A stretch of DNA of 64,000 bases, from positions 124,001-188,000 of the forward strand of contig NZ_JACIDY010000008.1 in NCBI RefSeq assembly GCF_014196615.1, in the 5' to 3' direction. Shown piece by piece: positions 1 through 8,800 of the stretch; position 1 is the first letter of the stretch; the number at the start of each line of letters is the position of its first letter. A model generated the notes under the pieces. That model had not been told where the DNA came from and ran no database searches. It saw nothing but the letters and a program-made list of their open reading frames with translations. This DNA comes from Novosphingobium fluoreni (GTDB taxonomy: Bacteria; Pseudomonadota; Alphaproteobacteria; Sphingomonadales; Sphingomonadaceae). A program made the translations under genes and the position numbers.

Positions 1-2385
1 CCGGGCGTGGTGCTGAACAAGGACGGGAGCTTCCTGCGGGTACTAGCTTTCCGCGGCCCCGATCTAGAGTCAGCGACCGAAGCCGAGCTGGTCGGCGCCT
101 GCGCGCGGGCGAACAATGCCCTCAAGAGATTTGGCAGTGGCTGGGCGCTGTTCTTCGACGCCGAGCGGCGGGAAGCGCTTGCCTATCCCGACAGCGCCTT
201 TCCCGACGCGGCGAGCTGGCTGATCGATGGCGAAAGGCAGGCCGCGTTCGAGGCCGAGGGCGCCCATTTCGAGAGCCGTTACCACCTGACCCTGACCTGG
301 CTGCCCCCGGCCGACACGACCGATCGCGCGGGCCGGAGCCTCGTCGAGCGTCCGGACGGCGACCGGGAACGCGATTGGCCCGGCGCACTGGAGAGCTTCG
401 TCGCCGAGACCGACCGCGTGTTGGATCTGCTGTCAGGCTTCATGGCGGATGTACGTCCGCTCGACGACAGCGAGACGCTGACCTTCCTCCACGGCACGAT
501 CTCTGATCGCCGCCACCCCGTCGCCGCGCCCGACACGCCAATGTATCTCGATGGCGTCCTCGCCGATACGCCGCTGGTCGGCGGGCTGGAGCCAAAACTC
601 GGCGATCTGCATGTCCGCACGTTGACAGTGCTCGGTTTCCCGAGCCTGAGCCGACCCGGCATCCTCGACGCGCTCAATCATCAGGATTTCGGCTACCGCT
701 GGGTCACGCGCTTCATCGCGCTCGACAAGACGTTGGCGACCAAGACACTAACATCGCTGCGACGCCAGTGGTTCAACAAGCGCAAGTCGGTCACCGCGCT
801 GCTGCGCGAGGTGCTCTATAATTCGCCGGCGCAGCTGCTCGACAGCGATGCCGACAATAAGGTCGTCGATGCCGACCAGGCGCTGCAGGTGCTCGGCGGC
901 GACCATGTCGCATTCGGTTATCTGACCACGACGATCACGGTGACGGATCGCAGCCGGGGGGTAGTGGAGGACAAGGTCCGCGCGGTCGAGCGCATCGTCA
1001 ACGGCCTCGGCTTCACCTGCGTGCGCGAGACCGTCAATGCGGTCGAAGCCTGGCTCTCGTCGCTGCCGGGCCATGTCTATGCCAATGTCCGGCAGCCGCT
1101 GGTGCATACCCTCAACCTCGCGCATCTGATGCCGCTGTCGTCGGTCTGGGCCGGCCCGGTGCGCAACGGCCACCTCGACGGCCCGCCGCTGCTGGTCGGA
1201 AAGACCGCGGGCTCGACGCCGTTCCGGCTCTCCACCCATGTCGGCGATGTCGGGCACATGATGGTCGTGGGACCGACCGGCGCCGGCAAGTCGGTCCTGC
1301 TGAGCCTCATCGCACTCCAGTTCCGCCGCTACCCAGGCGCGCAGGTCTATATCTTCGACAAGGGTAACAGCGCCCGCGCCGCGGTGCTGGCGATGGGCGG
1401 TGCGCACCATGCGCTCGGATCGGCCGAGACAGACGGCGAGACGCTCGCCTTCCAGCCGCTCGCCAATATCGACGATGCGGGCGAACGCAGCTGGGCGTCC
1501 GAATGGATCGCGGCGCTGCTGGCACACGAGAATGTCGCCGTCACGCCGGAGGTGAAGGACGCGATCTGGACGGCGCTCGGCAGCCTGGCCTCCGCGCCGC
1601 GCGAGGAGCGGACGATGACCGGCCTCGCGCTGCTGCTTCAGTCGAACGCGCTGCGCATCGCGCTCCAGCCCTATACGCTCGAAGGACCGCACGGCCGGCT
1701 GCTCGACGCCGCCGAACAGCATCTCGCGCTGGCCGATGTCCAATGCTTTGAGACAGAGGCACTGATGGGCCAGACCGGGGCGGTCGCGCCCGTGCTGACT
1801 TATCTCTTCCACCGGCTGGAGGAGCGGTTCGACGGGCGGCCGACACTGCTGATCCTCGACGAAGCCTGGATATTTCTTGATCACCCGCTGTTCGCCGCGC
1901 GTATCCGCGAATGGCTGAAGGTGCTGCGCAAGAAGAATGTCGCGGTGCTGTTCGCGACGCAGAGCCTCGCCGATATCGCAGGCTCGGCGATCGCACCCGC
2001 CATTATCGAAAGCTGCCCGCAGCGCATCCTGCTGCCCAATGATCGCGCGATCGAGCCGCAGGGCCATGACATCTATGCGCGCTTTGGCCTCAACGACCGA
2101 CAGATCGAGCTGATCGCGCGCGCGACGCCCAAGCGCCATTATTACCTCCAGTCCGCGCGCGGCAATCGACTGTTCGAGCTTGGGCTAGGCCCCATAGCCC
2201 TGACGCTGTGCGGTTCGTCGGACCCGGCTGCGCAGGCCCGGATCGATGCAGCAATCGCCGAACACGGCCGCGACCGCTTCACCGAAGCCTTCCTGCGCGA
2301 TGCCGGCCTCGACTGGGCAGCCGATCTCGCCGCCGATTTTCCCGGTCCTCCCGATCCCCAAGCCCCCCAAGAAGGAGAAGAATGA
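1..2385 (+). CDS. trbE: TrbE conjugal transfer ATPase (VirB4 family), 5' end outside the window
   Basis: This is the VirB4-type ATPase that powers assembly of the P-type (Trb) mating-pair formation machine at the inner membrane. The frame is open from the first base, and its first residues (PGVVLNKDGS) match the interior of TrbE rather than a start, so roughly the first 30 residues lie upstream. Walker A is GPTGAGKSVL near residue 425 and Walker B is LLILDEAW near residue 620. The stop overlaps the trbJ start (ATGATG at 2382-2387). The order E-J-L-F-G-I that follows is the standard trb order. Family assignment is firm. Confidence 0.95.
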   Translation, partial: PGVVLNKDGSFLRVLAFRGPDLESATEAELVGACARANNALKRFGSGWALFFDAERREALAYPDSAFPDAASWLIDGERQAAFEAEGAHFESRYHLTLTWLPPADTTDRAGRSLVERPDGDRERDWPGALESFVAETDRVLDLLSGFMADVRPLDDSETLTFLHGTISDRRHPVAAPDTPMYLDGVLADTPLVGGLEPKLGDLHVRTLTVLGFPSLSRPGILDALNHQDFGYRWVTRFIALDKTLATKTLTSLRRQWFNKRKSVTALLREVLYNSPAQLLDSDADNKVVDADQALQVLGGDHVAFGYLTTTITVTDRSRGVVEDKVRAVERIVNGLGFTCVRETVNAVEAWLSSLPGHVYANVRQPLVHTLNLAHLMPLSSVWAGPVRNGHLDGPPLLVGKTAGSTPFRLSTHVGDVGHMMVVGPTGAGKSVLLSLIALQFRRYPGAQVYIFDKGNSARAAVLAMGGAHHALGSAETDGETLAFQPLANIDDAGERSWASEWIAALLAHENVAVTPEVKDAIWTALGSLASAPREERTMTGLALLLQSNALRIALQPYTLEGPHGRLLDAAEQHLALADVQCFETEALMGQTGAVAPVLTYLFHRLEERFDGRPTLLILDEAWIFLDHPLFAARIREWLKVLRKKNVAVLFATQSLADIAGSAIAPAIIESCPQRILLPNDRAIEPQGHDIYARFGLNDRQIELIARATPKRHYYLQSARGNRLFELGLGPIALTLCGSSDPAAQARIDAAIAEHGRDRFTEAFLRDAGLDWAADLAADFPGPPDPQAPQEGEE

Positions 2386-3140
2386 TGCGCATCCCCACCA
2401 GACAGCACCTGATCGCGGCCGCGCTCGGCCTCGGCGCGTGCGGTTCGCTCGGCATGGGCGTGATGACGATGACGGCAACGCCGGCCCATGCGCAGTTCGG
2501 CGGGATCGTGTTCGATCCCAGTAACTATGCGCAGAATATCCTGACTGCCGCGCGCACGCTCCAGAGCGTCAACCAGCAGATTCAGCAGCTGCAGAACGAG
2601 GCGCAGATGCTGGTCAACATGGGCAAGAACCTGACCCGCATCGACTTCCCGCAGCTCGATGCCTTGAAGCAGAAGCTCGCCGAGATTGATCGGCTGATGG
2701 GTCGGGCACAGGCGATCGACTTCAAGGTCTCCCAGCTCGACGGCAAATTCGCCAATCTGTTTCCGCAGGACTTCTCGTCTGTCCTGCGCACTGATGCCCG
2801 CGTTCGTGATGCCCGCGCGCGCCTTGACGCCAGCATGGGCGCGTTTCGTCAGACCATGACCGTCCAAGCGCAGGTCGTCGAAAACATCCAGTCCGACACA
2901 CAGGCACTCGCCGATATCGTCGCGCGCAGTCAGGGCGCGGAAGGGTCGCTCCAGGCACAGCAGGCGACCAACCAGCTTCTCGCGCTCACTGCCAAGCAGC
3001 AGTTCCAGCTCCAGCACATGATGGCCGCGCAGTTCCGTAGCGAGGCGGTCGAGCAGGCACGGCGCGCGACGCAGGCGGCGGAAGCCCGCGCGGCGACCAA
3101 GAAGTTCCTCGGCTCCGGATCGGCCTACACGCCGCGATAG
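2382..3140 (+). CDS. trbJ: TrbJ conjugal transfer protein (VirB5-like)
   Basis: A secreted pilus-associated component of the Trb type IV secretion system, 252 aa. The start at 2382 is chosen because it overlaps the trbE stop and sits behind a GGAG ribosome site at 2374-2377; the open frame extends further upstream only inside trbE. The N-terminus is a signal peptide ending in a likely AHA-Q cleavage site near residue 36. The rest is glutamine-rich and predicted coiled coil (repeated LQ/QQ heptads at about 55-90 and 170-235), as usual for TrbJ. The 137 bases after it hold no trbK, the small lipoprotein gene often found here. Confidence 0.93.
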   Translation: MMRIPTRQHLIAAALGLGACGSLGMGVMTMTATPAHAQFGGIVFDPSNYAQNILTAARTLQSVNQQIQQLQNEAQMLVNMGKNLTRIDFPQLDALKQKLAEIDRLMGRAQAIDFKVSQLDGKFANLFPQDFSSVLRTDARVRDARARLDASMGAFRQTMTVQAQVVENIQSDTQALADIVARSQGAEGSLQAQQATNQLLALTAKQQFQLQHMMAAQFRSEAVEQARRATQAAEARAATKKFLGSGSAYTPR

Positions 3141-3277
3141 CCCCCTCGCGGCCCTGAGCCGATCCGGAAAAGCGGTCGGCGGTCCGCCCCTTAATACCGC
3201 CGATCGCCGTCGCGGGGCGCAGCCCGCTCCCCCGCTGTGCCCCGCTACATCTTCAAGTTCCAGCAGGAAGATCAGCC

Positions 3278-4591
3278 TTGAACGACCTGAATGTTATCGA
3301 CCGCTTCCTGCAGGCGTTCATCACCTACATCGACAGCGGATTCGGGCTGCTTGGGCCGGACGTCGGCTTTCTGACCTCGACGCTGATCGGGATCGACATC
3401 ACGCTAGCCGGTCTGTTCTGGGCGATGGGAGGCGAGGACAATGTCATCGGACGCTTCCTACGCAAGATCCTCTATATCGGCGCGTTCGCGTTCATCCTGA
3501 ACAGCTTCTCGACACTCGCCGACATCATATTTCGCTCGTTCGCGCAGGCTGGCCTGACGGCAGGCGGCGGAGCCATGACGGCCGCCGATCTTCTCAAGCC
3601 CGGTCGATTGGCCGGCACGGGATTCTCGGCGGCATGGCCGCTGCTCGAACAGGCCAGCGATATGGTCGGGTTCACGACCTTCTTCGACAATTTCCTGACG
3701 ATCATGGTGCTGCTGTTCGCCTGGGCGCTCGTGATCGTCGCCTTCTTCATCCTCGCAGTGCAGATGTTCGTCTGCATCGTCGAGTTCAAACTCACCAGCC
3801 TCGCCGGCTTCATCCTCGTGCCGTTCGCCCTGTGGAACCGCACCAGCTTCCTCGCCGAGCGCGTGCTCGGCAACGTGGTCAGCTCCGGCATCAAGGTGAT
3901 GGTGCTCGCCGTGATCGTCGGAATCGGCTCCAATTTCTTCACCGAGTTCACCGACGCGCTCCAGGGCCAGGAACCCGATATCGGGCAGGCCATGAGCCTT
4001 GTGCTCGCCAGCCTGTCGCTGTTTGGGCTCGGCATCTTCGGCCCGTCGATCGCATCCGGGCTCGTCTCCGGCGCACCGCAACTCGGCGCCGGAGCCGCAC
4101 TCGGCACAACGCTTGGCGCGGCCGGTGTGACGATGCTCGCGGGCGGCGCGGCCGTCGGCGGAGCGCGCGCGCTCGGCGGCGCGGCGTTGGGTGCGGTCCG
4201 CTCCGGCACAGCGATGGGGTCGGCGGCATCGACAGCCTACCAGCTAGGCAAGGAAACCGGGGCCACGCCCTCGGTGGGCGCCGGTCTCGGTGGCGTGGCG
4301 CGCGCTGCGGGAAGTGCCGCGCGGGCGCGCGTGAGTAGCGCGCTCGGGTTAAGTGAAGCCGCAGCCGGCGGGCGGCAAGCGGCGTGGAATGCACTCAACC
4401 AGAACTCTCCGTCGCCGTCGTCGGGTGGACCGGGCGGCGGCGGGGAGACCAGCGGCACGCCCGCCTGGGCGCGCGCGATGCGCGAGCAGCAGACCAATCG
4501 GCACCACCGCCAGGTCGCGATCCACGCGCTTCAGCAAGGCGACCGCGGCGGTGCCTCCGCCACTCCCGATATCAAGGAAAGGAACGACTAA
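3278..4591 (+). CDS. trbL: TrbL conjugal transfer membrane protein (VirB6-like)
   Basis: Polytopic inner-membrane component of the Trb secretion channel, 437 aa. Several hydrophobic segments lie between about residues 25 and 275 (for instance the long stretch around 140-185), followed by a glycine/alanine-rich region at about 265-340 and a polar, low-complexity tail. This is the normal TrbL architecture. The proposed start is TTG at 3278 behind CAGGAAG at 3264-3270; no ATG fits the conserved N-terminus better. It lies 3 bases before trbF. Confidence 0.93.
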   Translation: MNDLNVIDRFLQAFITYIDSGFGLLGPDVGFLTSTLIGIDITLAGLFWAMGGEDNVIGRFLRKILYIGAFAFILNSFSTLADIIFRSFAQAGLTAGGGAMTAADLLKPGRLAGTGFSAAWPLLEQASDMVGFTTFFDNFLTIMVLLFAWALVIVAFFILAVQMFVCIVEFKLTSLAGFILVPFALWNRTSFLAERVLGNVVSSGIKVMVLAVIVGIGSNFFTEFTDALQGQEPDIGQAMSLVLASLSLFGLGIFGPSIASGLVSGAPQLGAGAALGTTLGAAGVTMLAGGAAVGGARALGGAALGAVRSGTAMGSAASTAYQLGKETGATPSVGAGLGGVARAAGSAARARVSSALGLSEAAAGGRQAAWNALNQNSPSPSSGGPGGGGETSGTPAWARAMREQQTNRHHRQVAIHALQQGDRGGASATPDIKERND

Positions 4592-4594
4592 GCC

Positions 4595-5416
4595 ATGTTC
4601 TTCAAGCGAAGTGCGCAGCGCTACGGGCGCACGCCACCTCCCGAGACGCCATATCAGCGTGCCGGGCAACTCTGGGACGAGCGGATCGGCTCGGCACGGG
4701 TGCAGGCGCGCAACTGGCGGCTGATGGCGTTCGGATGCCTCGCACTGACCGCAGGCACTTCGGCAGGTCTCGCATGGCAGTCGCTGCAGAGCCGCGTGAC
4801 ACCTTATGTCGTGGAGGTCGATCGGCTCGGCGAGGCGCGCGCGGTGCAGGCGGCCGATGCCGCCTATCAGCCGACCGATCCGCAGGTCGCGTGGCACCTC
4901 TCGCACTTCATCACCAACATCCGATCGGTATCGCTCGACCCGGTGCTGATGCGGCGCGATTGGCTGGAAGCCTATGACTTCGCGACCAAGCGCGGCGCGC
5001 AGTTCCTCGGCGAATATGCCCGATCGGCATCGCCGTTCGCCAATGTCGGCGAGCGCACAGTGTCGGTGCAGGTGACCAGCGTCGTTCGCGCCTCGGAAAA
5101 GTCGTTCCAGGTGAAATGGACGGAGACGGCGTTCGAGCGCGGGTCGCAGGCTGGGATTAGTCGCTGGACCGCCATCCTTACGACCGTCATTCGTCCGCCC
5201 GTCTCGGCCGATGTGCTGCGCAAGAACCCACTCGGCATCTATGTCGACGCGATCGACTGGAGCCGCGAGCTCGACACGGCTTCGCCATCGCCGCAGGCGA
5301 CCAGGCCGGCACCGCAACCAGAGCCGAACCTACCGCTCGGGTCGCCGCTCGATCCCACGCTCGACAGCCAGTCGAGCGCGCCAAGCCTGTTCAATTCGCA
5401 GGAGAAGAACCCATGA
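4595..5416 (+). CDS. trbF: TrbF conjugal transfer protein (VirB8-like)
   Basis: Bitopic inner-membrane protein that links the channel parts, 273 aa. It has a cytoplasmic N-terminus, one transmembrane helix near residues 45-63 and a periplasmic VirB8-type domain at about 75-225 (start TPYVVEVDRLG, end IYVDAIDWS). The proline-rich tail at about 230-270 is variable in the family. Its stop overlaps the trbG start by four bases (ATGA at 5413-5416), so the two are probably translated together. Confidence 0.95.
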   Translation: MFFKRSAQRYGRTPPPETPYQRAGQLWDERIGSARVQARNWRLMAFGCLALTAGTSAGLAWQSLQSRVTPYVVEVDRLGEARAVQAADAAYQPTDPQVAWHLSHFITNIRSVSLDPVLMRRDWLEAYDFATKRGAQFLGEYARSASPFANVGERTVSVQVTSVVRASEKSFQVKWTETAFERGSQAGISRWTAILTTVIRPPVSADVLRKNPLGIYVDAIDWSRELDTASPSPQATRPAPQPEPNLPLGSPLDPTLDSQSSAPSLFNSQEKNP

Positions 5417-6249
5417 AGGCCACAATTCTGCCGGCGATCGCCGGAATGCTTCTCTCGTGTCCTGCGCTCGCGCAGGAGCGCCCCGTATCACCGCTCAAGA
5501 CCGTCCGCTCGGCAACACGCAACGCCACGATCGAGCCGGCTTCGACCGGGTTCGTCAGCGGGGCGCAGGTCTATCCGTTCAGCGATGGCACGATTTTTCA
5601 GGTCTATGCCGCGCCCGGGCTCGTCACCGACATCATGCTCCAGCCTGGCGAGAATCTCGTCGCGGTCGCAAGCGGCGATACCGCTCGCTGGGTGATTGGC
5701 GACACGACGAGCGGTTCGGGGGATGGCAAACAGACACATGTTCTGGTGAAGCCGTTCTCGGCCGGATTGCTCACTAACCTCGTCATCACGACTGACAGGC
5801 GCGCATATCATGTCCGGCTGGTCAGCACCTCGGCGACAGCTTTGTCTTCGATGCGGTGGACCTATCCGCAAGACGAGCTGCTGGCGCTGAGGCGGAAAGC
5901 GGACGCCGCCCAGGCCATCGCTCCAGTGGCTACGGGTCTGGCGATCGAGCAGCTTCATTTCAACTATACGATCAGCGGCGATCGGCCGGCGTGGCGCCCG
6001 CTGCGCGTCTTCGACGATGGGTCGAAAACCTATGTCGAGTTCCCTGCGTCACTCGCCAATGGCGAGGCGCCGCCGCTGTTCGTCGTCGGGGCGGACGGCA
6101 AGGCGGAGCTGGTCAACTATCGGCTGCGTGATCGCTTCTACATCGTCGACCGGATTTTCGACGCTGCCGAACTGCGGCTCGGTCTCAAGAAACAGCAGAT
6201 CGTCCGCATTGATCGCGTGTCGCGTCCCGCGAAGCGGAGGGGCGCATGA
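5413..6249 (+). CDS. trbG: TrbG conjugal transfer protein (VirB9-like)
   Basis: Periplasmic/outer-membrane-associated component of the Trb core complex, 278 aa. It has a clear signal peptide (residues 1-21, cleavage after ALA-Q), the N-terminal VirB9 beta domain and a C-terminal domain starting near LHFNYTISGD. The last part (LRLGLKKQQIVRIDR) is typical of TrbG. It overlaps trbF upstream and trbI downstream by four bases each. Confidence 0.95.
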   Translation: MKATILPAIAGMLLSCPALAQERPVSPLKTVRSATRNATIEPASTGFVSGAQVYPFSDGTIFQVYAAPGLVTDIMLQPGENLVAVASGDTARWVIGDTTSGSGDGKQTHVLVKPFSAGLLTNLVITTDRRAYHVRLVSTSATALSSMRWTYPQDELLALRRKADAAQAIAPVATGLAIEQLHFNYTISGDRPAWRPLRVFDDGSKTYVEFPASLANGEAPPLFVVGADGKAELVNYRLRDRFYIVDRIFDAAELRLGLKKQQIVRIDRVSRPAKRRGA

Positions 6250-7430
6250 CCGACACGCCCGTCACCGACCCGCCGATCACGACGCCGAAGGTCGATCCCG
6301 AAACGCTGAGCATCCGGTCGCGGCCGGCACGGGCAATCCGGTTCCGTCGGGGTGCCATCATCGGCGCTGCGGCACTCGGCTCGGCCAGCCTGATCGGCGT
6401 CGCATGGATGGCATTGAAGCCGCAGGTGTTCCGGCAAGTTGCCCAAGAAAGCGAGCTGTCCCAGCCGATGGCGAAGCCGGCTTCGGATGCGCTGTCGGGA
6501 TTGCCGGCCAGCTACGGCGAAGCGCCCAAGCTAGGCCCGCCATTGCCGGGCGATCTCGGCCGACCGATCCTTCGCGCGCAAGAGAGGGCCGAGGCGACTG
6601 CGGCGCCCACCTCGGTCGATACCGAGGCGGCGGCTCGTCAGCAGCGACTTGCCGAGATCAAGGCAGCGCGGGAATCCGGATTGATGGCGCAGACCACGAC
6701 CGGCCGGGGACCAGCTGCACCGACAGCATCTGATGGTGCGCCGTCCTCGACAGACGCGCAAACCGCGAGTTCGACGCCGACTAGCACCCGGAAGGAGCAG
6801 TTCGCCACGACCCGCGACACTGGCAGCGATCTCAACTCAGGCGGGCTGGTGCCTCCCGTATCACCCAACAGCCTGCTTTCCGGGAGCGTGATCGCGGCGA
6901 GCCTCATTACGGGGCTCAATTCCGACCTGCCGGGGATGGTCACAGCGCAAGTGACCCAGAACGTCTTCGATACCGTCACAGGCAATATCCTGCTCGTGCC
7001 GCAGGGTGCCCGGCTGATTGGCAAGTATGATTCTGTTGTCGCGTTCGGGCAGCGACGGGCGTTGGTCATCTGGCAGCGCCTAATCCTGCCCGACGGCAGT
7101 GCGGTCCGGCTAGATAACATGCCGGCGACCGATGCCGGCGGATATGCCGGTATCGCTGACAAGGTGGATTTCCATACTTGGACGCTGCTTAAGGGAGTGG
7201 CGATCGCAACATTGCTCGGCGGCGGTTCTGAGGTGACGATCAGTGGCGAGAATGACCTCGTGCAGGCCATTCGTCAGTCCGCGCAGACAAATACGGCGCG
7301 TGCTGGCGACCAGATTACGCAGCGGAACCTCGATATCCAACCGACAATCACGATCCGCCCCGGCGCGCCCGTGCGCGTGCTGGTGACCCGGGATCTCATT
7401 CTCGCGCCTTGGCGCGGAAAGGTAAGCTAA
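6246..7430 (+). CDS. trbI: TrbI conjugal transfer protein (VirB10-like)
   Basis: VirB10-type protein spanning from inner membrane to outer-membrane core, 394 aa. A single transmembrane segment lies at about 36-56, followed by a proline/alanine-rich linker to about residue 190 and the conserved VirB10 domain at about 200-390 (SLLSGSVIAASLITG, VPQGARLIGKYDS, DNMPATDAGGYAG). The last 202 bases (7229-7430) are nearly repeated, inverted, at 33788-33989, where only the trbI tail survives. It ends one base before the DUF2274 gene. Confidence 0.95.
   Translation: MTDTPVTDPPITTPKVDPETLSIRSRPARAIRFRRGAIIGAAALGSASLIGVAWMALKPQVFRQVAQESELSQPMAKPASDALSGLPASYGEAPKLGPPLPGDLGRPILRAQERAEATAAPTSVDTEAAARQQRLAEIKAARESGLMAQTTTGRGPAAPTASDGAPSSTDAQTASSTPTSTRKEQFATTRDTGSDLNSGGLVPPVSPNSLLSGSVIAASLITGLNSDLPGMVTAQVTQNVFDTVTGNILLVPQGARLIGKYDSVVAFGQRRALVIWQRLILPDGSAVRLDNMPATDAGGYAGIADKVDFHTWTLLKGVAIATLLGGGSEVTISGENDLVQAIRQSAQTNTARAGDQITQRNLDIQPTITIRPGAPVRVLVTRDLILAPWRGKVS
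7229..7430 (+). repeat. Inverted repeat arm shared with the trbI remnant at 33788-33989
   Basis: By-eye alignment of the trbI 3' end with the reverse complement of 33788-33989 shows about 20 differences over 202 bases and no gaps. The divergence, and a more diverged DUF2274 gene beyond it, argue for two related but separate conjugative elements rather than a recent duplication. Confidence 0.85.
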
Positions 7431-7431
7431 C

Positions 7432-7650
7432 ATGGCCGACCTCAAGCTTGGCAAGCTGCCCGACCGCACGCCTGTGAAGCTCGCAATCACAATCACGCCG
7501 GATTTGCAGTCCGCTCTTCAATCCTACGCGAACCTCTACGCCTCGACCTATGGGGTGGAGGAGCCCGTTGCCGAACTGATCCCGGCGATGCTGGTCGCGT
7601 TCCTCGAGAGCGATCGGAGCTTCGCGCGAACGAGAGCGACGACGAAATGA
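7432..7650 (+). CDS. DUF2274 domain protein of the conjugation module
   Basis: Small 72-aa protein with the DUF2274 signature: KLGKLPDRTPVKLAIT near the start and EEPVAELIPAMLVAFLESDR near the end. In alphaproteobacterial conjugative elements this gene usually follows trbI. Its function is unknown; the size and beta-helix-helix look suggest a ribbon-helix-helix-like DNA-binding fold, which is inference. It starts one base after trbI and overlaps the next gene by four bases (ATGA at 7647-7650). A diverged second copy is at 33562-33786. Confidence 0.88.
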   Translation: MADLKLGKLPDRTPVKLAITITPDLQSALQSYANLYASTYGVEEPVAELIPAMLVAFLESDRSFARTRATTK

Positions 7651-7868
7651 GCGACGTGGAGCAATCTGTCGATCGCCTCATTCGGATCGACGAAGTGAAA
7701 CGCCGCGTCGGCTTGGGAAAGTCGATGATTTATCGTTTGATCCAAGAGGGCAGATTCCCCGCGCCGTACAAGATATCTCCCTTCGCGTCGCGCTGGAGCG
7801 ATCGTGAGGTAGTAGCTTGGATCGATGACGTGAAGGACGGGTTTGAAGGCAAGAAGCGGAAGGTATGA
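7647..7868 (+). CDS. AlpA-family helix-turn-helix regulator
   Basis: A 73-aa MerR-like winged-helix protein of the AlpA/excisionase group. It contains the recognisable run LIRIDEVKRRVGLGKSMIYRL, then REGRFP-like wing residues (QEGRFPAPYK) and the SRWSDREVVAWI end motif. Family members act as excisionases or switch on integrase/transfer genes. It is the last gene of the trb/DUF2274 transcription unit, consistent with a role in element excision or control. Confidence 0.9.
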   Translation: MSDVEQSVDRLIRIDEVKRRVGLGKSMIYRLIQEGRFPAPYKISPFASRWSDREVVAWIDDVKDGFEGKKRKV

Positions 7869-7908
7869 CGTTCGTCGCGATAAAATCGTGGCTGTGCTAC
7901 TTCGGCGT

Positions 7909-8751
7909 ATGGACAACGAGAAAGCTCTCTGTGAAGCGCTTGTACGGCTGCTGGAAGAAGACTTCGGGACGACACGGAGCGACGTGACCTTCCCCGAGAC
8001 GGACGGGTCCGGACCGCCTGTCGAGATGCGCTTGCGCCTCGGCGATCGCCGTATTGCAATCGAACATACGCTCCTTGAACCATTTCCGATGGCGATCCAG
8101 ACTGGCAAGGAGTTCATCGAGCTGACGGCTGCGATCGAAGCCGATCTCAATGGAAATTTGCCGACCCCAGGAACTTATGTGCTCGTTTTCCCGGTCCACC
8201 CAACACAGGGGAAGCATCGGCGAACCCATGCGGAATTGCGTGAAAAAATTTCGGCTTGGATCATTAGTGCCGCAAATGACCTCCACGACGAATGCCCCGA
8301 ACGCAAGGATCGCGACCGGTCCCCGCACGGATATCGCGGTACACGGACAACCGAGATTGAAGGCATCCCGATGGAGCTGTCACTGCGCGTGCATTGGTCG
8401 GAGACCGATCGCCACGATGGCGCGCTATTTCTTTCGCGAGCAGTCGGCGAGGATGTCGAGCAACTCCGTCTGGTGCGCGTGAAGACGGCCCTGAACAAGA
8501 AACTGCCGAAACTTTGCGCCTGCGCTGACGACGGCGATACGACGTTTTTAATCTTGGAATGGTCGGATATCGCGCTGAGCAATCACATCGTGATTGCCGA
8601 GGCTCTCAATGCTGCCCTCGCGGGGAGGGACGACTGGCCCGACTACGTGTTCCTCGCTGATACCGCGACAGACAGCTGGCACTTTTTTCAGCCGGTCATC
8701 GACGGTCAATTCTCGATCGACATGGAATATATCGATATTGAGAAGCCGTAG
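7909..8751 (+). CDS. Unrecognised protein at the start of the cargo block
   Basis: A 280-aa soluble protein I do not recognise. The ATG at 7909 is preferred over an in-frame start at 7843 because the latter lies inside the AlpA-like gene. It has no signal peptide or membrane segment. The stretch RLGDRRIAIEHTLLEPF (about 40-57) has a beta-strand/acid pattern that could fit a restriction-endonuclease-like fold, but no full motif is visible. The mixed charge and position between the conjugation genes and an AlbA_2 protein make a defence or regulatory cargo role plausible, not proven. Confidence 0.65.
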   Translation: MDNEKALCEALVRLLEEDFGTTRSDVTFPETDGSGPPVEMRLRLGDRRIAIEHTLLEPFPMAIQTGKEFIELTAAIEADLNGNLPTPGTYVLVFPVHPTQGKHRRTHAELREKISAWIISAANDLHDECPERKDRDRSPHGYRGTRTTEIEGIPMELSLRVHWSETDRHDGALFLSRAVGEDVEQLRLVRVKTALNKKLPKLCACADDGDTTFLILEWSDIALSNHIVIAEALNAALAGRDDWPDYVFLADTATDSWHFFQPVIDGQFSIDMEYIDIEKP

Positions 8752-8800
8752 GCAGCGGCCTCCGAGGCTTGCTCCAACTAGCTATGAACCGGGAAGCCTC

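Noticed and set aside
748..2139. 463-codon open frame on the minus strand
   Set aside because: Lies wholly opposite trbE, low-complexity Arg/Asp/His-rich translation without family resemblance; a GC-codon shadow.
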